DNA from: Blastopirellula sp.
GTDB lineage: Bacteria; Planctomycetota; Planctomycetia; Pirellulales; Pirellulaceae
Assembly (NCBI GenBank): GCA_002701545.1
Contig: NZVR01000138.1
Span: 41,288-85,921 of the forward strand
Length of the DNA: 44,634 bases
Direction: 5' to 3'
How positions within the stretch are numbered: position 1 is the first letter of the stretch; each line of letters opens with the position of its first letter. A program made the translations under genes and the position numbers. This document shows, one piece after another, positions 34,414 through 43,342 of the stretch. Under the pieces are notes generated by a model. That model made no database searches, had not been told where the DNA came from, and saw only the letters and a list, made by a program, of their open reading frames with translations.

Positions 34414-35985
34414 GTGGTCTACGATCTGATCATTCGTGGTGGTGAAGTTATTGACGGCTCGCGCGGGAGTCGCAAACGCGCGGACGTAGCCATTCGAGCG
34501 GATCGCATTACGGAACTTGGTGATCTGGCGGACGCTCAAGCGAAACAGGAGATCGATGCTCGTGGAAGCGTCGTGGCACCTGGCTTCATCGATGTCCACA
34601 ACCACAGTGACGGATGGCTTCTCAAATATCCTCATTTGATGCCCAAACTTCAGCAGGGCTTTACCACTGAAGTCATCATGGCAGACGGCATCTCGTACGC
34701 GCCAGTCAATCAACACACAGCTGCGGAGTGGATGTATTATTTGCGTTCACTTAACGGCTTGCAGATGACAGATTACGACGGCTGGCAGTCCCTTCCCGAC
34801 TACCTTGCCAAGCTGGACGGACAAACGGCGCAAAATGTCGCTTTTCACGTACCCTATGCGAATGTCCGCACGTTGGCCTGCGGGTTTGATCGCCGCCCTG
34901 TCGATGACTTCGAGATGCGACAAATCCAAGCCGAGATTCAACTCGGCATGGAGTCCGGTGCGGTCGGGCTATCGACCGGCCTGGACTACATCTCCGAGTG
35001 CTTCAGTACCACGTCAGAACTCGCCGAAGCATGCCGAACTCTGCGTGACTATCAAGGCTTGTACGTCACCCACATCCGCTACAAAAAGCAATTGCTTCCG
35101 GCACTTCGCGAGGCGGTTGAAATTTGCCAACAAGCCGAGATTCCGCTGCATGTGTCTCACCTGAAATGGCAACCGCCGTACGCAGTGGACGAAGTCTTGC
35201 GGTTTTTTGACTGGATCAGCAGCCAGGTTGACTTCAGCTACGATGTCTATCCGTATCAACCTGGCTCGACGATGCTGAACTACCTCCTGCCGTATGAGGT
35301 CTGGGAAGATGGTCCGTTGGCAGTGACCGCTAAACTTCAACAAGCAGACATACGCGCCCGGTTCGCGCAGGGCTTGGCCAGCTATCGGCTTGATATGCAT
35401 CACATACGGATTGCCTGGTTGCCCAGTCGAGCGAACGCACCACACATTGGCAAAACCTTGGCTGAATATGTCGCGCAAACCGGGTTGGCCGCGGCCGATG
35501 CTATTTTTAACCTTTTGGTCGAAGAAGGCCTGGCCGTGCTGTGTGTTTTTGACGAGGGCGACGATCGCTTGGTCCACCCGTTTCTGCAACACGAGCGCTG
35601 CATGATCGGATCCGATGGAATCTTCTTTCCGGACGGTCAAGTTCACCCTCGCATGTATGGTACAGCTGGCCGTATGCTAGGACCGTTGGTTCGCAATGAC
35701 CAACTCTTCTCTCTGCCAGACGCCGTCTACAAACTGAGCACGTTTCCGGCGCAACGCTTTGGCCTGCAAGACCGTGGGTTCATACGTGAGGGTGCCTTCG
35801 CCGATCTGGTCATCTTCAACGCGGACGAAGTCTCCGATCAGGCTACCTACGATCATCCCGATCAGCCTGCTGTCGGAATCAGCCACGTACTGGTGAATGG
35901 TGCGGTGGTGCTGGAACACGGCAACCCTCGCACTGGCCCGAACAACGCCCTGCCCGGACGTGTGTTAAAGTACACGCAGCCTTAA
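34414..35985 (+). CDS. N-acyl-D-amino-acid deacylase-type amidohydrolase
   Basis: A 523-residue metal-dependent amidohydrolase of the D-aminoacylase/dihydroorotase-like superfamily. The sequence begins VYDLIIRGGEVIDGSRGSRK; the metal site HxH is VAPGFIDVHNHSDGWL; later ligands include YVTHIRYKK, LHVSHLKW and the aspartate of MIGSDGIFFPDG; the C-terminal part returns to the beta domain (GAFADLVIFNADEV). It probably removes an acyl group from a D-amino acid or a related cyclic amide. The start GTG 34414 gives the family N-terminus; the GTG at 34354 adds an unlikely head. No clear ribosome site is seen. The PfpI gene follows after 30 bases. Confidence 0.86.
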   Translation: MVYDLIIRGGEVIDGSRGSRKRADVAIRADRITELGDLADAQAKQEIDARGSVVAPGFIDVHNHSDGWLLKYPHLMPKLQQGFTTEVIMADGISYAPVNQHTAAEWMYYLRSLNGLQMTDYDGWQSLPDYLAKLDGQTAQNVAFHVPYANVRTLACGFDRRPVDDFEMRQIQAEIQLGMESGAVGLSTGLDYISECFSTTSELAEACRTLRDYQGLYVTHIRYKKQLLPALREAVEICQQAEIPLHVSHLKWQPPYAVDEVLRFFDWISSQVDFSYDVYPYQPGSTMLNYLLPYEVWEDGPLAVTAKLQQADIRARFAQGLASYRLDMHHIRIAWLPSRANAPHIGKTLAEYVAQTGLAAADAIFNLLVEEGLAVLCVFDEGDDRLVHPFLQHERCMIGSDGIFFPDGQVHPRMYGTAGRMLGPLVRNDQLFSLPDAVYKLSTFPAQRFGLQDRGFIREGAFADLVIFNADEVSDQATYDHPDQPAVGISHVLVNGAVVLEHGNPRTGPNNALPGRVLKYTQP

Positions 35986-36015
35986 GCTGTCTATTCACAA
36001 CAAGAGAGGAATGTG

Positions 36016-36579
36016 ATGGAAAAAGTGTTGATTGTGATCGGCGATGCGACCGAAACGCTCGATACCATGTATCCCTATTACCGACTGATCGAGGCAGGTT
36101 TTCAACCGATCATTACCGCACCTGAGAAGCGTCTCTACCAGATGGTGCTACACGAAGTGAAGCCGAATTGGACCATCACCAAAGAATGGGAAGGCTACAC
36201 CATCCAATGCGATGTTCCCTTCTGTGAGGTCCAAGAAGAAGAATACGCCGGCATCCTTTTTTCTGGTGGACGCGCTCCCGAATACATTCGCTACGACGAG
36301 GACTTAGTCCGGATCACACGCCATTTTTTCGAGACCAACAAACCGGTCGCCAGTGTTTGCCACGGCGTCGAAGTGCCCGCTTACGCTGACTGCGTGCGAG
36401 GTCGACGGATGGCCACCGTTCCCAAATGCAAATTCGATCTCGAAGTGTGCGGCGGGACTTTCGTCGATGAAGCATGTGTCATTGATGGCAATCTGGTCAG
36501 CGGCCGCACGTTTCATGACAACGGCCACTACGTCGGGCCTTGGATCGAAATGCTGCAACAAGCAACTGCGCAGACCTAG
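36016..36579 (+). CDS. DJ-1/PfpI family protein
   Basis: A 187-residue flavodoxin-like protein. The nucleophile elbow is PVASVCHGVEVPAY, with the cysteine followed by histidine; FSGGRAPEYIRYDEDL precedes it. Members are proteases, deglycases, chaperones or amidases, so the activity is open. GAGAGGA lies just upstream of GTG 36013 and ATG 36016; I took the ATG. It probably shares a transcript with the D-aminoacylase-type gene 30 bases upstream, and could act on the same class of nitrogen compound (inference). Confidence 0.85.
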   Translation: MEKVLIVIGDATETLDTMYPYYRLIEAGFQPIITAPEKRLYQMVLHEVKPNWTITKEWEGYTIQCDVPFCEVQEEEYAGILFSGGRAPEYIRYDEDLVRITRHFFETNKPVASVCHGVEVPAYADCVRGRRMATVPKCKFDLEVCGGTFVDEACVIDGNLVSGRTFHDNGHYVGPWIEMLQQATAQT

Positions 36580-36758
36580 CTTGCGGTCCGCTGCTCATGG
36601 CCTGGCCCGCATCCGCAAGTCATCGCGAGTCACCCCCGGCTGCCTCAACCGATCCGCCCTCGGACGCCGCACCTCGACGCGTGATTCCGCAACGCCCATG
36701 GTGTTGCGGAGCCCACGTGTTGCAGTGGGCGAAGATTCACTGATGACCGCATTTTTTG

Positions 36759-36767
36759 TGTTATGAT
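36759..36767 (+). promoter_or_regulatory. Extended -10 promoter candidate before the PSCyt gene
   Basis: TGTTATGAT at 36759-36767 matches an extended -10 (TGnTATAAT, one difference) and follows a T-rich stretch. No convincing -35 is seen, as is usual with extended -10 elements. It would start transcription about 40 bases before ATG 36813. The rest of the 36580-36812 gap shows nothing else. Confidence 0.4.
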
Positions 36768-36812
36768 GAGGTTTGTCGAACCTCACGCCTCCTCCCTCCC
36801 GCGGGCTCGCTG

Positions 36813-39158
36813 ATGAAGTTGTTCGTGTACTTCTGCACGTTGCTGGTCATCGGTGTCGGTGTTGTTTTCCCAACAGCCGCAGATGAAACGATCGACGCGT
36901 CGGATCGGATGCATTTCGAAAGGAAAATTCGCCCACTACTGCATCGCCATTGTTACGAATGTCATTCGGCGAATGCGAAAACCCTCCGCGGTGGCCTGCG
37001 TTTGGATACGGCGGCCGGTGTCCGCAAAGGTGGCGACAGTGGTCCGTTATTCATTCCCGGCAAACCGGCTGAAAGCCTGCTGGTGGCCGTCGTCAAGCAC
37101 GAGGACCAAGACTACCAGATGCCACCCCGCGGCAAGCTGTCAGATCGAGAGATCGCCGAGCTGGTAAGCTGGATCCAGCGTGGCGCACCGTTCCCTCAGT
37201 CCCCGGACGAGGCACACGCAGCTCCGTCAGCGATCGACTACACAGCAGGCCGATCCTTCTGGTCTTTTCAGCCCGCCCAACCGCAAGCCATCCCGGAGGT
37301 GGTGCACGCGACGTGGCCCCGGGAACGCCTGGATTGGTTTGTCCTGGCTCGCATGGAACAGGCCGGCTTCGCACCCTCGCCGCCTGCCGCACGTGAGATT
37401 CTTATCCGCCGCTTGTCCTTCGACCTCACCGGGATGCCGCCCACACCAGCCGAGATACAAGCTTTTCTGGAAGACAACTCGGCAAACGCCTACGAGCGTC
37501 TGGTCACGCGGCTGCTAGATTCACCTCGATTTGGCGAACGCTGGGCACGCCACTGGCTGGATCTCGTTCGCTACACCGACAAAACGGCAAACTGGCTGAA
37601 CAGCACCGGCCAAGCCCACCTGTATCGCGACTGGGTTGTCGACTCTCTCAACGCCGACATGCCTTATGACGCCTTTATCCGCCGGCAACTCGCCACCGAC
37701 ATGATGACTTCCACAGGCCCTGAAGACCTGCCTGCCCTGGGTCTACTGGGACTCAGCCCCACCTACTGGAAAGAACTAAGACTGCCGTCAGAGATCATCA
37801 AAGTGATCGTCGCGGACGAATGGGAAGAGCGCGTGGACGTCGTCTCGAGAACCTTTCTCGGACTGACCGTTGCCTGCGCCAGGTGCCACGACCACAAATT
37901 CGATCCGATCAGCAGCGCGGACTATTACGCGATGGCCGGCGTCTTTGCCAGTACGCGATTTACGGACAAGCCAATCATCGACGAAGCCACCTACGCACCC
38001 GTGGCCCGTGCCAAAAAGCAGATTGCGGAGTTAACCACGCAACTCACCCAATTGGAAAAACAGAAACCGCCACCTGAAGATCAGATCCAGCAACTGCGGC
38101 AGCGTATCTCGGAATTGCAATCAACGCCTTACTTTGATACCCCGTTGGCCAATGTCGTGACTGACGCGTCTCTCTTTGTCGAACGCGCAGGTAAAACACC
38201 GGACGAAGGTACGAAACTAGTCTACCAGGACAGCCCTCGGGATCTGCATCTGTTTATCCGCGGAAACCCCAATCGATTGGGGCCCGTGGTTCCCCGACGT
38301 TTTTTACGCGTCCTCTCCAGCGAGCGGGCAAAGCCATATCACCTGGGCAGCGGGCGCTTGGAATTGGCGAACTCCATCACTCAAGACGCCGCGTCCTTGA
38401 CGGCGCGCGTCATCGTCAATCGGATTTGGGGCGAACATTTCGGGCGTGGAATCGTCACCACCCCAAGTAACTTTGGAAGGTTAGGAAACGATCCCTCACA
38501 CCCTCAACTTCTTGATGATCTGGCCGCTCGCTTCATCGAACATGGCTGGTCGCTAAAGTGGCTCCATCGGGAAATCGTGACCTCCGCCACCTATCGACAA
38601 GTCAGCACGCCACATACCGCTCAGCAGGACAAAGATCCAGAAAACCGTTGGTTATCACGTATGAATCGACGCCGTCTGGACGTCGAAGCGTGGCGGGATG
38701 CGATGCTGTATGTCAGTGGCGAGTTGGACGAAACGATCGGCGGACCCTCCCTACTGCTGGAAGCCGCCAACAACAATCGGCGCACTTTATATGCGACCAT
38801 TCATCGCCGCGAGACGTCCAAGACTCTACAGATCCATGACTTCCCCGACCCGACGTCACACAGCCCAAAACGTGTTCCCACCACCACACCTTTGCAGGGC
38901 CTTTACCTGCTGAACAGTCCGTTTATCGCCGCCCGTGCCCGAGCGCTGGCGGGCTCCGTATCCCTGAACTCCACTGCAAACACAGCAGGCCAAATCCGAC
39001 ACGCACATCGGCGCCTCTTCGCTCGTGACGCACAACGCGAAGAGATTGATTTGGGCATCTCGTATCTCGGCCAGGAGGCGAACGATCCGACAAGTGCCCG
39101 CTGGCAACAATACGCGCATGCACTGTTAGGCTGCAATGAATTCCTTTTCGTGGACTGA
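36813..39158 (+). CDS. Planctomycete cytochrome protein with PSCyt1, PSCyt2 (DUF1549) and PSD1 (DUF1553) domains
   Basis: A 781-residue exported protein. The signal peptide is MKLFVYFCTLLVIGVGVVFP with cleavage near TAADE. PSCyt1 follows with a c-type heme site HRHCYECHSANAKTLRGGL and YQMPPRGKLSDREIAELVSW. PSCyt2 shows RLSFDLTGMPPTPAEI, DSPRFGERWARHWLDLVRYT, and a second heme-like motif CARCHDHKFDPIS. A coiled coil (KKQIAELTTQLTQLEKQ) is inserted before PSD1 (ARVIVNRIWGEHFGRG, TPSNFGRLGNDPSHP, RRRLDVEAWRDAML). The family is almost confined to planctomycetes and relatives; function is unknown, with polysaccharide use proposed. ATG 36813 starts the signal. The DUF1501 gene follows after five bases. 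Confidence 0.93.
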   Translation: MKLFVYFCTLLVIGVGVVFPTAADETIDASDRMHFERKIRPLLHRHCYECHSANAKTLRGGLRLDTAAGVRKGGDSGPLFIPGKPAESLLVAVVKHEDQDYQMPPRGKLSDREIAELVSWIQRGAPFPQSPDEAHAAPSAIDYTAGRSFWSFQPAQPQAIPEVVHATWPRERLDWFVLARMEQAGFAPSPPAAREILIRRLSFDLTGMPPTPAEIQAFLEDNSANAYERLVTRLLDSPRFGERWARHWLDLVRYTDKTANWLNSTGQAHLYRDWVVDSLNADMPYDAFIRRQLATDMMTSTGPEDLPALGLLGLSPTYWKELRLPSEIIKVIVADEWEERVDVVSRTFLGLTVACARCHDHKFDPISSADYYAMAGVFASTRFTDKPIIDEATYAPVARAKKQIAELTTQLTQLEKQKPPPEDQIQQLRQRISELQSTPYFDTPLANVVTDASLFVERAGKTPDEGTKLVYQDSPRDLHLFIRGNPNRLGPVVPRRFLRVLSSERAKPYHLGSGRLELANSITQDAASLTARVIVNRIWGEHFGRGIVTTPSNFGRLGNDPSHPQLLDDLAARFIEHGWSLKWLHREIVTSATYRQVSTPHTAQQDKDPENRWLSRMNRRRLDVEAWRDAMLYVSGELDETIGGPSLLLEAANNNRRTLYATIHRRETSKTLQIHDFPDPTSHSPKRVPTTTPLQGLYLLNSPFIAARARALAGSVSLNSTANTAGQIRHAHRRLFARDAQREEIDLGISYLGQEANDPTSARWQQYAHALLGCNEFLFVD

Positions 39159-39163
39159 AATCG

Positions 39164-40531
39164 ATGCAACGCGAAGAACAACATCTCTCACGACGAAGTT
39201 TACTTCAGGCGCTCGGTGGAGGTATGGGATGGTTGGGCGCAGCAAGCGTTCTTTCAGACGTGCGCGGTGCAGAAGTCGCCAGCCCTCATTTCGTTCCGCG
39301 CGCCAAGCGTGTCATCCACCTGTTCATGAACGGTGGACCATTCCAGGCCGACCTGTTTGATCCCAAGCCGCTACTGCATAAGTACGCCGGACAGCGCCCT
39401 GACAGCGCAAATCTCGTCACGGAACGACCCACCGCAGGCTTACTGCCATCCCCTTTCAAGTTTCACCAGCGGGGTGAAAGCGGTGTGCCCGTCAGTGAAT
39501 TACTGCCGCAGCTCGGCCAACACGTCGACGACATGTGCATCTTGCGATCGCTCCATGGCGACAACCCGAACCATGGACCGGCACTATTACAAATGAATAA
39601 CGGCACCATCGTACCCACACGCCCCAGCATGGGTGCCTGGTTTCTGTACGGCCTGGGAACCGAGAACGAAAACCTGCCGGGCTATGTGGTCTTGTGTCCG
39701 GGGCGCCCGGTGCGCTTTTCGATCCTCTGGAACAGCGCGTTCCTACCCTCAGCTTACCAAGGAACCTATATCAACCACTCGAACCTCGACCCCGGCAAGA
39801 TGGTTCCCTTTCTGCGCAATACCCAACTCGACCGCGCCCAACAGCGGCAACAATTAAATTTGATGCAACAAATGAATGCACGGCATCAGCAGCATCGAGA
39901 TGCAGCCGCATTGGAAGCAAGAATGAAGTCGTTGGAAACTGCATTCCATATGCAATTCGAAGCGAGTGACGCATTTGACTTAAACCAGGAGCCACAATCC
40001 ATCCGTGATCAATATGGCAAGGGACACTATGCCCACGGCTGCCTGCTCGCCCGTCGGCTGGTTGAACGCGGTGTACGTTTCGTGCAGGTGTACTACGGGA
40101 ATAGCCAACCTTGGGACACCCACGCGGGTCACAACGACAAGGTCAAGTCGCTGTGCCAATCGATCGATCAACCTACAGCCGCGTTACTGGCTGACCTGAA
40201 ACAGCGCGGGTTACTGGACGACACGCTGGTCGTCTGGGGCGGTGAATTTGGCCGAACTCCGACCTCTGAGAACGGTAATGGTCGAGATCACAATCACCAT
40301 GGGTTTAGCATGTGGATGGCGGGAGGCGGCGTGCGGGGCGGGATGACCTATGGCGAAACCGACGACTTTGGTTTTCGTGCCGCCCAGGACAAAATGCACG
40401 TGCACGATCTGCATGCCACCATGCTGCACTTGCTGGGTCTCGATCATGAGCGGCTCACTTACCGTTACGCAGGACGCGACTATCGTCTGACCGATGTCCA
40501 CGGCCGTGTTACCCACGAGATCCTCTTGTAA
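39164..40531 (+). CDS. Tat-exported DUF1501 protein
   Basis: A 455-residue DUF1501 protein, related to the alkaline phosphatase/sulfatase superfamily. A twin-arginine signal LSRRSLLQALGGGMGWLGAA begins the protein. Then RVIHLFMNGGPFQADLFDPK with the family asparagine and aspartate, VSELLPQLGQHVDDMCILRS, DNPNHGPALLQMNNG, and near the end WGGEFGRTPTSENGNGRDHN, where the EFGRTP motif and histidines likely bind metal. It is partnered with the PSCyt gene five bases upstream, the standard planctomycete pair, so both probably act together outside the cytoplasm. The reaction is unknown. Confidence 0.93.
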   Translation: MQREEQHLSRRSLLQALGGGMGWLGAASVLSDVRGAEVASPHFVPRAKRVIHLFMNGGPFQADLFDPKPLLHKYAGQRPDSANLVTERPTAGLLPSPFKFHQRGESGVPVSELLPQLGQHVDDMCILRSLHGDNPNHGPALLQMNNGTIVPTRPSMGAWFLYGLGTENENLPGYVVLCPGRPVRFSILWNSAFLPSAYQGTYINHSNLDPGKMVPFLRNTQLDRAQQRQQLNLMQQMNARHQQHRDAAALEARMKSLETAFHMQFEASDAFDLNQEPQSIRDQYGKGHYAHGCLLARRLVERGVRFVQVYYGNSQPWDTHAGHNDKVKSLCQSIDQPTAALLADLKQRGLLDDTLVVWGGEFGRTPTSENGNGRDHNHHGFSMWMAGGGVRGGMTYGETDDFGFRAAQDKMHVHDLHATMLHLLGLDHERLTYRYAGRDYRLTDVHGRVTHEILL

Positions 40532-40540
40532 TGCGCCAGG

Positions 40541-40564
40541 CAGGGGGCGGATACTTTCCGCCTG
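40541..40564 (+). terminator. Hairpin after the DUF1501 gene
   Basis: GGCGGA (40546-40551) pairs with TCCGCC (40557-40562) over a 5-base loop, extended by CAG/CTG through a two-base bulge. It starts about ten bases after the stop. There is no T-run, so it may only protect the transcript end. Confidence 0.3.
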
Positions 40565-40632
40565 TTGCAGCACAGGCCCACCATGGCAACCGCGGGCCAT
40601 TGCAGCACTCCAGACCCGGGTGTTGGAGTCCC

Positions 40633-40660
40633 TTGACCTGTTGCACGGTTCATCGACAAT
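40633..40660 (+). promoter_or_regulatory. Candidate promoter of the SDR-SIS-MetE-MBL operon
   Basis: TTGACC (40633-40638) is a near-perfect -35; GACAAT (40655-40660), 16 bases on, is a fair -10. Transcription would begin at about 40667, exactly the ATG of the SDR gene, so the mRNA may be leaderless, which fits the absence of a ribosome site there. Confidence 0.35.
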
Positions 40661-40666
40661 GGCGAC

Positions 40667-41488
40667 ATGGAAGGTCGACTGCACAAGAAATCAATCGTGA
40701 TCATCGGTGGCACAGGGGGGCTGGGGCTTTCTGCAGCCCACGCTTGCGCAGCGGAGGGAGCCAACTTAGTCCTCGTAGGTCGCGATGAAACCAGACTCGC
40801 CACCGCTCTCCAGGACGTCGCAGGAGCTCGAGGCATCGTGGGCGATGCGATGGAATCCTCGACAGCCGAGCGTGCCATTCAAGAGGCGGTTCAGCACTTC
40901 GGCAAGCTCGATGGACTCTACCATGTCGCGGGGGGCAGTGGCAGACGCTTGGGTGACGGACCGCTCCATGAGATTACCGACGAAGGCTGGCAATATACGA
41001 TCGACCTCAATTTGCGGTCCTTGTTCTATGCCAACCGAGCTGCAATTCGCCAATTGTTGGAACAGGGCAACGGCGGCAGTGTGGTCAATATGTCTTCCGT
41101 GCTCGCCGATTCGCCCTCGCCAAAGTATTTCGCCACACACACATATGCTGCGACCAAAGCCGGTGCCATTGGCTTGACCCGAGCCGCTGCCGCTTATTAC
41201 GCGCCCCAATCGATTCGATTCAACGCCGTCGCTCCCGCGCTGTTTGCTACGCCCTTGGCGTCGCGGGCACTGGGAGACCCCGCCATCATGGACTACGTTG
41301 CCAGCAAGCAGCCACTCGATGGCGGACGTGCTGGACACCCGCAAGATCTTGACGAAGCGGTGGTGTTTCTCCTGTCCGACGCCGCTCGCTTTATGACTGG
41401 CCAGGTCCTGCAAATCGACGGTGGCTGGTCGGTCACCGAAGGCCAACACCCAACGCCGCCGGTGCGTTTACAGACGGATAACTCATGA
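40667..41488 (+). CDS. SDR-family oxidoreductase, first gene of a four-gene operon
   Basis: A 273-residue short-chain dehydrogenase/reductase. The cofactor fold is IVIIGGTGGLGLSAAHACAA followed by VGRDETR, favouring NADP. Active-site residues are S in VVNMSSVLA and YAATK. HVAGGSGRRLGD replaces the NNAG loop, and ARFMTGQVLQIDGGWS closes the fold. The substrate is not known; with SIS and lactonase-like neighbours a sugar or sugar acid is likely (inference). It has no ribosome site before ATG 40667 but a promoter-like pair lies right upstream. Its stop overlaps the SIS gene start by ATGA (41485-41488). Confidence 0.88.
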   Translation: MEGRLHKKSIVIIGGTGGLGLSAAHACAAEGANLVLVGRDETRLATALQDVAGARGIVGDAMESSTAERAIQEAVQHFGKLDGLYHVAGGSGRRLGDGPLHEITDEGWQYTIDLNLRSLFYANRAAIRQLLEQGNGGSVVNMSSVLADSPSPKYFATHTYAATKAGAIGLTRAAAAYYAPQSIRFNAVAPALFATPLASRALGDPAIMDYVASKQPLDGGRAGHPQDLDEAVVFLLSDAARFMTGQVLQIDGGWSVTEGQHPTPPVRLQTDNS

Positions 41489-42294
41489 ATTCACCTGCTA
41501 CTACCTATTTGTCCGGCTGTCGTTCCATGCTGGAAACCGTTGCCGCGCAAACTGAATCCATCCAACAGGCGGCAACCTGGTTCGCCAATTCCATCCTGGC
41601 GGGACGTGTCGTCCATCTCTTTGGTGCCGGTCACAGTCGCATCATGGTAGAAGAGATGTGGCCACGCTATGGTTCCTTCCCCGGCTTTCATCCGATTGTC
41701 GAATTGTCTCTCACGTTTCACAATCTGGTGACCGGAGCCAACGGGCAACGACAAGCGATGTTCCTGGAAACCCAATCCGGACTTGCCGAACGGATCCTCC
41801 GCAATTTCGACCTGTCCGCTAACGATTCGGCCATGATCGTCTCTTCGAGTGGCAGCAACACCGTACCGATTGAGATGGCGCAGCTATTTCACGCACAGGG
41901 CATGAAGGTCGTCGCGATCGTCAGCAAGCTCCATTGCGATGCCAGTCCGAGTAAGCATCCTGATGGAGTGAAACTCACCGAGGTTGCTGATCTGGTGCTG
42001 GATACGGGCGCCCCGGCGGGTGATGCACTGGTTGCCATTGATGGTTTACCAACGCCGGTATCTCCCGGGTCCACTGTTGGCGGATGCATGCTGGTCAATG
42101 CGATCAAGGCAGAGGTTGCCGCACAACTGACTGCGGCTGGGCAACCACCGACGGTCCTGACTGCCAGTTGTCTCGTTGGCCCCGAAGTCTCTCGAACCAT
42201 GTTTGAGCAAGCGTATGACCAACATGCCTGGCGGGTCGCCAAGCTGTACGAAAACGTTGGTCGTGATGAATCGTCGGCGTCAATCGACACTTGA
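41485..42294 (+). CDS. SIS-domain protein of the UPF0309 family
   Basis: A 269-residue sugar isomerase-like (SIS) protein. The first phosphosugar-binding strand is GRVVHLFGAGHSRIMVEEMW, the GAGHS-R-EE pattern of UPF0309; a second is SAMIVSSSGSNTVPIEMAQL, with the serine-rich loop that grips phosphate. STVGGCMLVNAIKAEVAAQL follows. UPF0309 members probably bind phosphosugars or handle N-acetylated sugar phosphates. It is translationally coupled to the SDR gene (ATGA), and the MetE-like gene starts 13 bases after its stop. The reaction is unknown. Confidence 0.88.
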   Translation: MNSPATTYLSGCRSMLETVAAQTESIQQAATWFANSILAGRVVHLFGAGHSRIMVEEMWPRYGSFPGFHPIVELSLTFHNLVTGANGQRQAMFLETQSGLAERILRNFDLSANDSAMIVSSSGSNTVPIEMAQLFHAQGMKVVAIVSKLHCDASPSKHPDGVKLTEVADLVLDTGAPAGDALVAIDGLPTPVSPGSTVGGCMLVNAIKAEVAAQLTAAGQPPTVLTASCLVGPEVSRTMFEQAYDQHAWRVAKLYENVGRDESSASIDT

Positions 42295-42307
42295 TGGAAA
42301 AAACACG

Positions 42308-43342
42308 ATGCAACCCAATCCCCTGCGAACGACCGTCATTGGCAGTTACCCCTTTCCTGGCTGGCTGGAATTCACAGCCGCTAACCTTGGCCAGTTTGGT
42401 CCCGACGATATTCTCGAAGCGCAAGACGATGCGGTGACCTGCGCCATCCATGACCAAATCAACGCCGGCCTCGATGTCATTACCGACGGCGAGCAGACTC
42501 GATTGGACTTCAATCTTTCGTTTTATGGCTTTCTGACAGGGATTGAACTCGAATCGCACACACCACGGCGCTTCGGCCCACCAGCTCATGATCAACGGGG
42601 CAAGCATCGCATTGTCGACGAGATCACTGCACCGAACGGTCTCGGTGCGGTCGATGAATTCCAGCGTCTGCAGCGTTTGGCGCCGGTCGGCCCGACACTC
42701 AAAGCCAGCGTTCCCGGTCCGTACACCATGAGCGGTCGCCTGCTGCCCAACGCCGATTACAGCGACCGATACGCCATTACCGAAGCGTTGTTGCCCATTG
42801 TGCGCAAGGAGCTCGAAGGATTGGTCGCCGCTGGCTGTCAGGATATCACCGTCGATGAACCGTCGATGAGCTGTTATGCCTACAAGGAGGATCGGCGCAG
42901 ATTCGTCGATATTTTCAACCGCACGGTCGAGTCAATTCAAGGGAAATGCCGACTCTCCACACACCTCTGTTTCGGCAATTACAAAGGCCATGCGGTTGGC
43001 TTGCGTCAGTACGCGCCGATGTTCCCCGACTTTCTCGACTTCGACGTTGACGAAGTGCACTTGGAGATGGCCAGTCGCGAGTTCTCCGAAATTGAGTTAA
43101 TCAAAGAAATCGCGCAGCGCCGCGATGTTGCAATCGGCATTGTCGATGTGAAAAGTTACTACATCGAGACGCCTGAATTCGTGGCCGCTCGCGTCCGACA
43201 ATGTCTGGAATATGCGCCGCCAGAACGCCTCGCCTTCGCGCCCGACTGCGGACTCAGCCAAACCGCGCGTTGGGCAGCAAAACGAAAACTGCACAATATG
43301 GTTGCGGGGGTCCAACAGGTTCGCGAGGAACTCAACCTGTGA
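42308..43342 (+). CDS. Cobalamin-independent methionine synthase-like (MetE C-terminal) zinc methyltransferase
   Basis: A 344-residue protein covering only the catalytic barrel of MetE, so not a full methionine synthase (about 750 residues). It begins LRTTVIGSYPFPGWLE. Zinc ligands are visible: H and C in LSTHLCFGNYKGH, E in DEVHLEMASRE and C in FAPDCGLSQTARWAAKRKL. GLDVITDGEQTRLDF and DITVDEPSMSCYAY are also family blocks. Such short proteins move methyl groups between thiols and unusual donors; here the donor is unknown. ATG 42308 was chosen since it directly precedes the barrel; the longer open frame overlaps the SIS gene. Its stop overlaps the next GTG (GTGA, 43339-43342). Confidence 0.86.
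   Translation: MQPNPLRTTVIGSYPFPGWLEFTAANLGQFGPDDILEAQDDAVTCAIHDQINAGLDVITDGEQTRLDFNLSFYGFLTGIELESHTPRRFGPPAHDQRGKHRIVDEITAPNGLGAVDEFQRLQRLAPVGPTLKASVPGPYTMSGRLLPNADYSDRYAITEALLPIVRKELEGLVAAGCQDITVDEPSMSCYAYKEDRRRFVDIFNRTVESIQGKCRLSTHLCFGNYKGHAVGLRQYAPMFPDFLDFDVDEVHLEMASREFSEIELIKEIAQRRDVAIGIVDVKSYYIETPEFVAARVRQCLEYAPPERLAFAPDCGLSQTARWAAKRKLHNMVAGVQQVREELNL

Noticed and set aside
42308-43342. Full methionine synthase MetE
   Set aside because: The protein has 344 residues and lacks the N-terminal barrel, so it is a MetE-like catalytic domain only.
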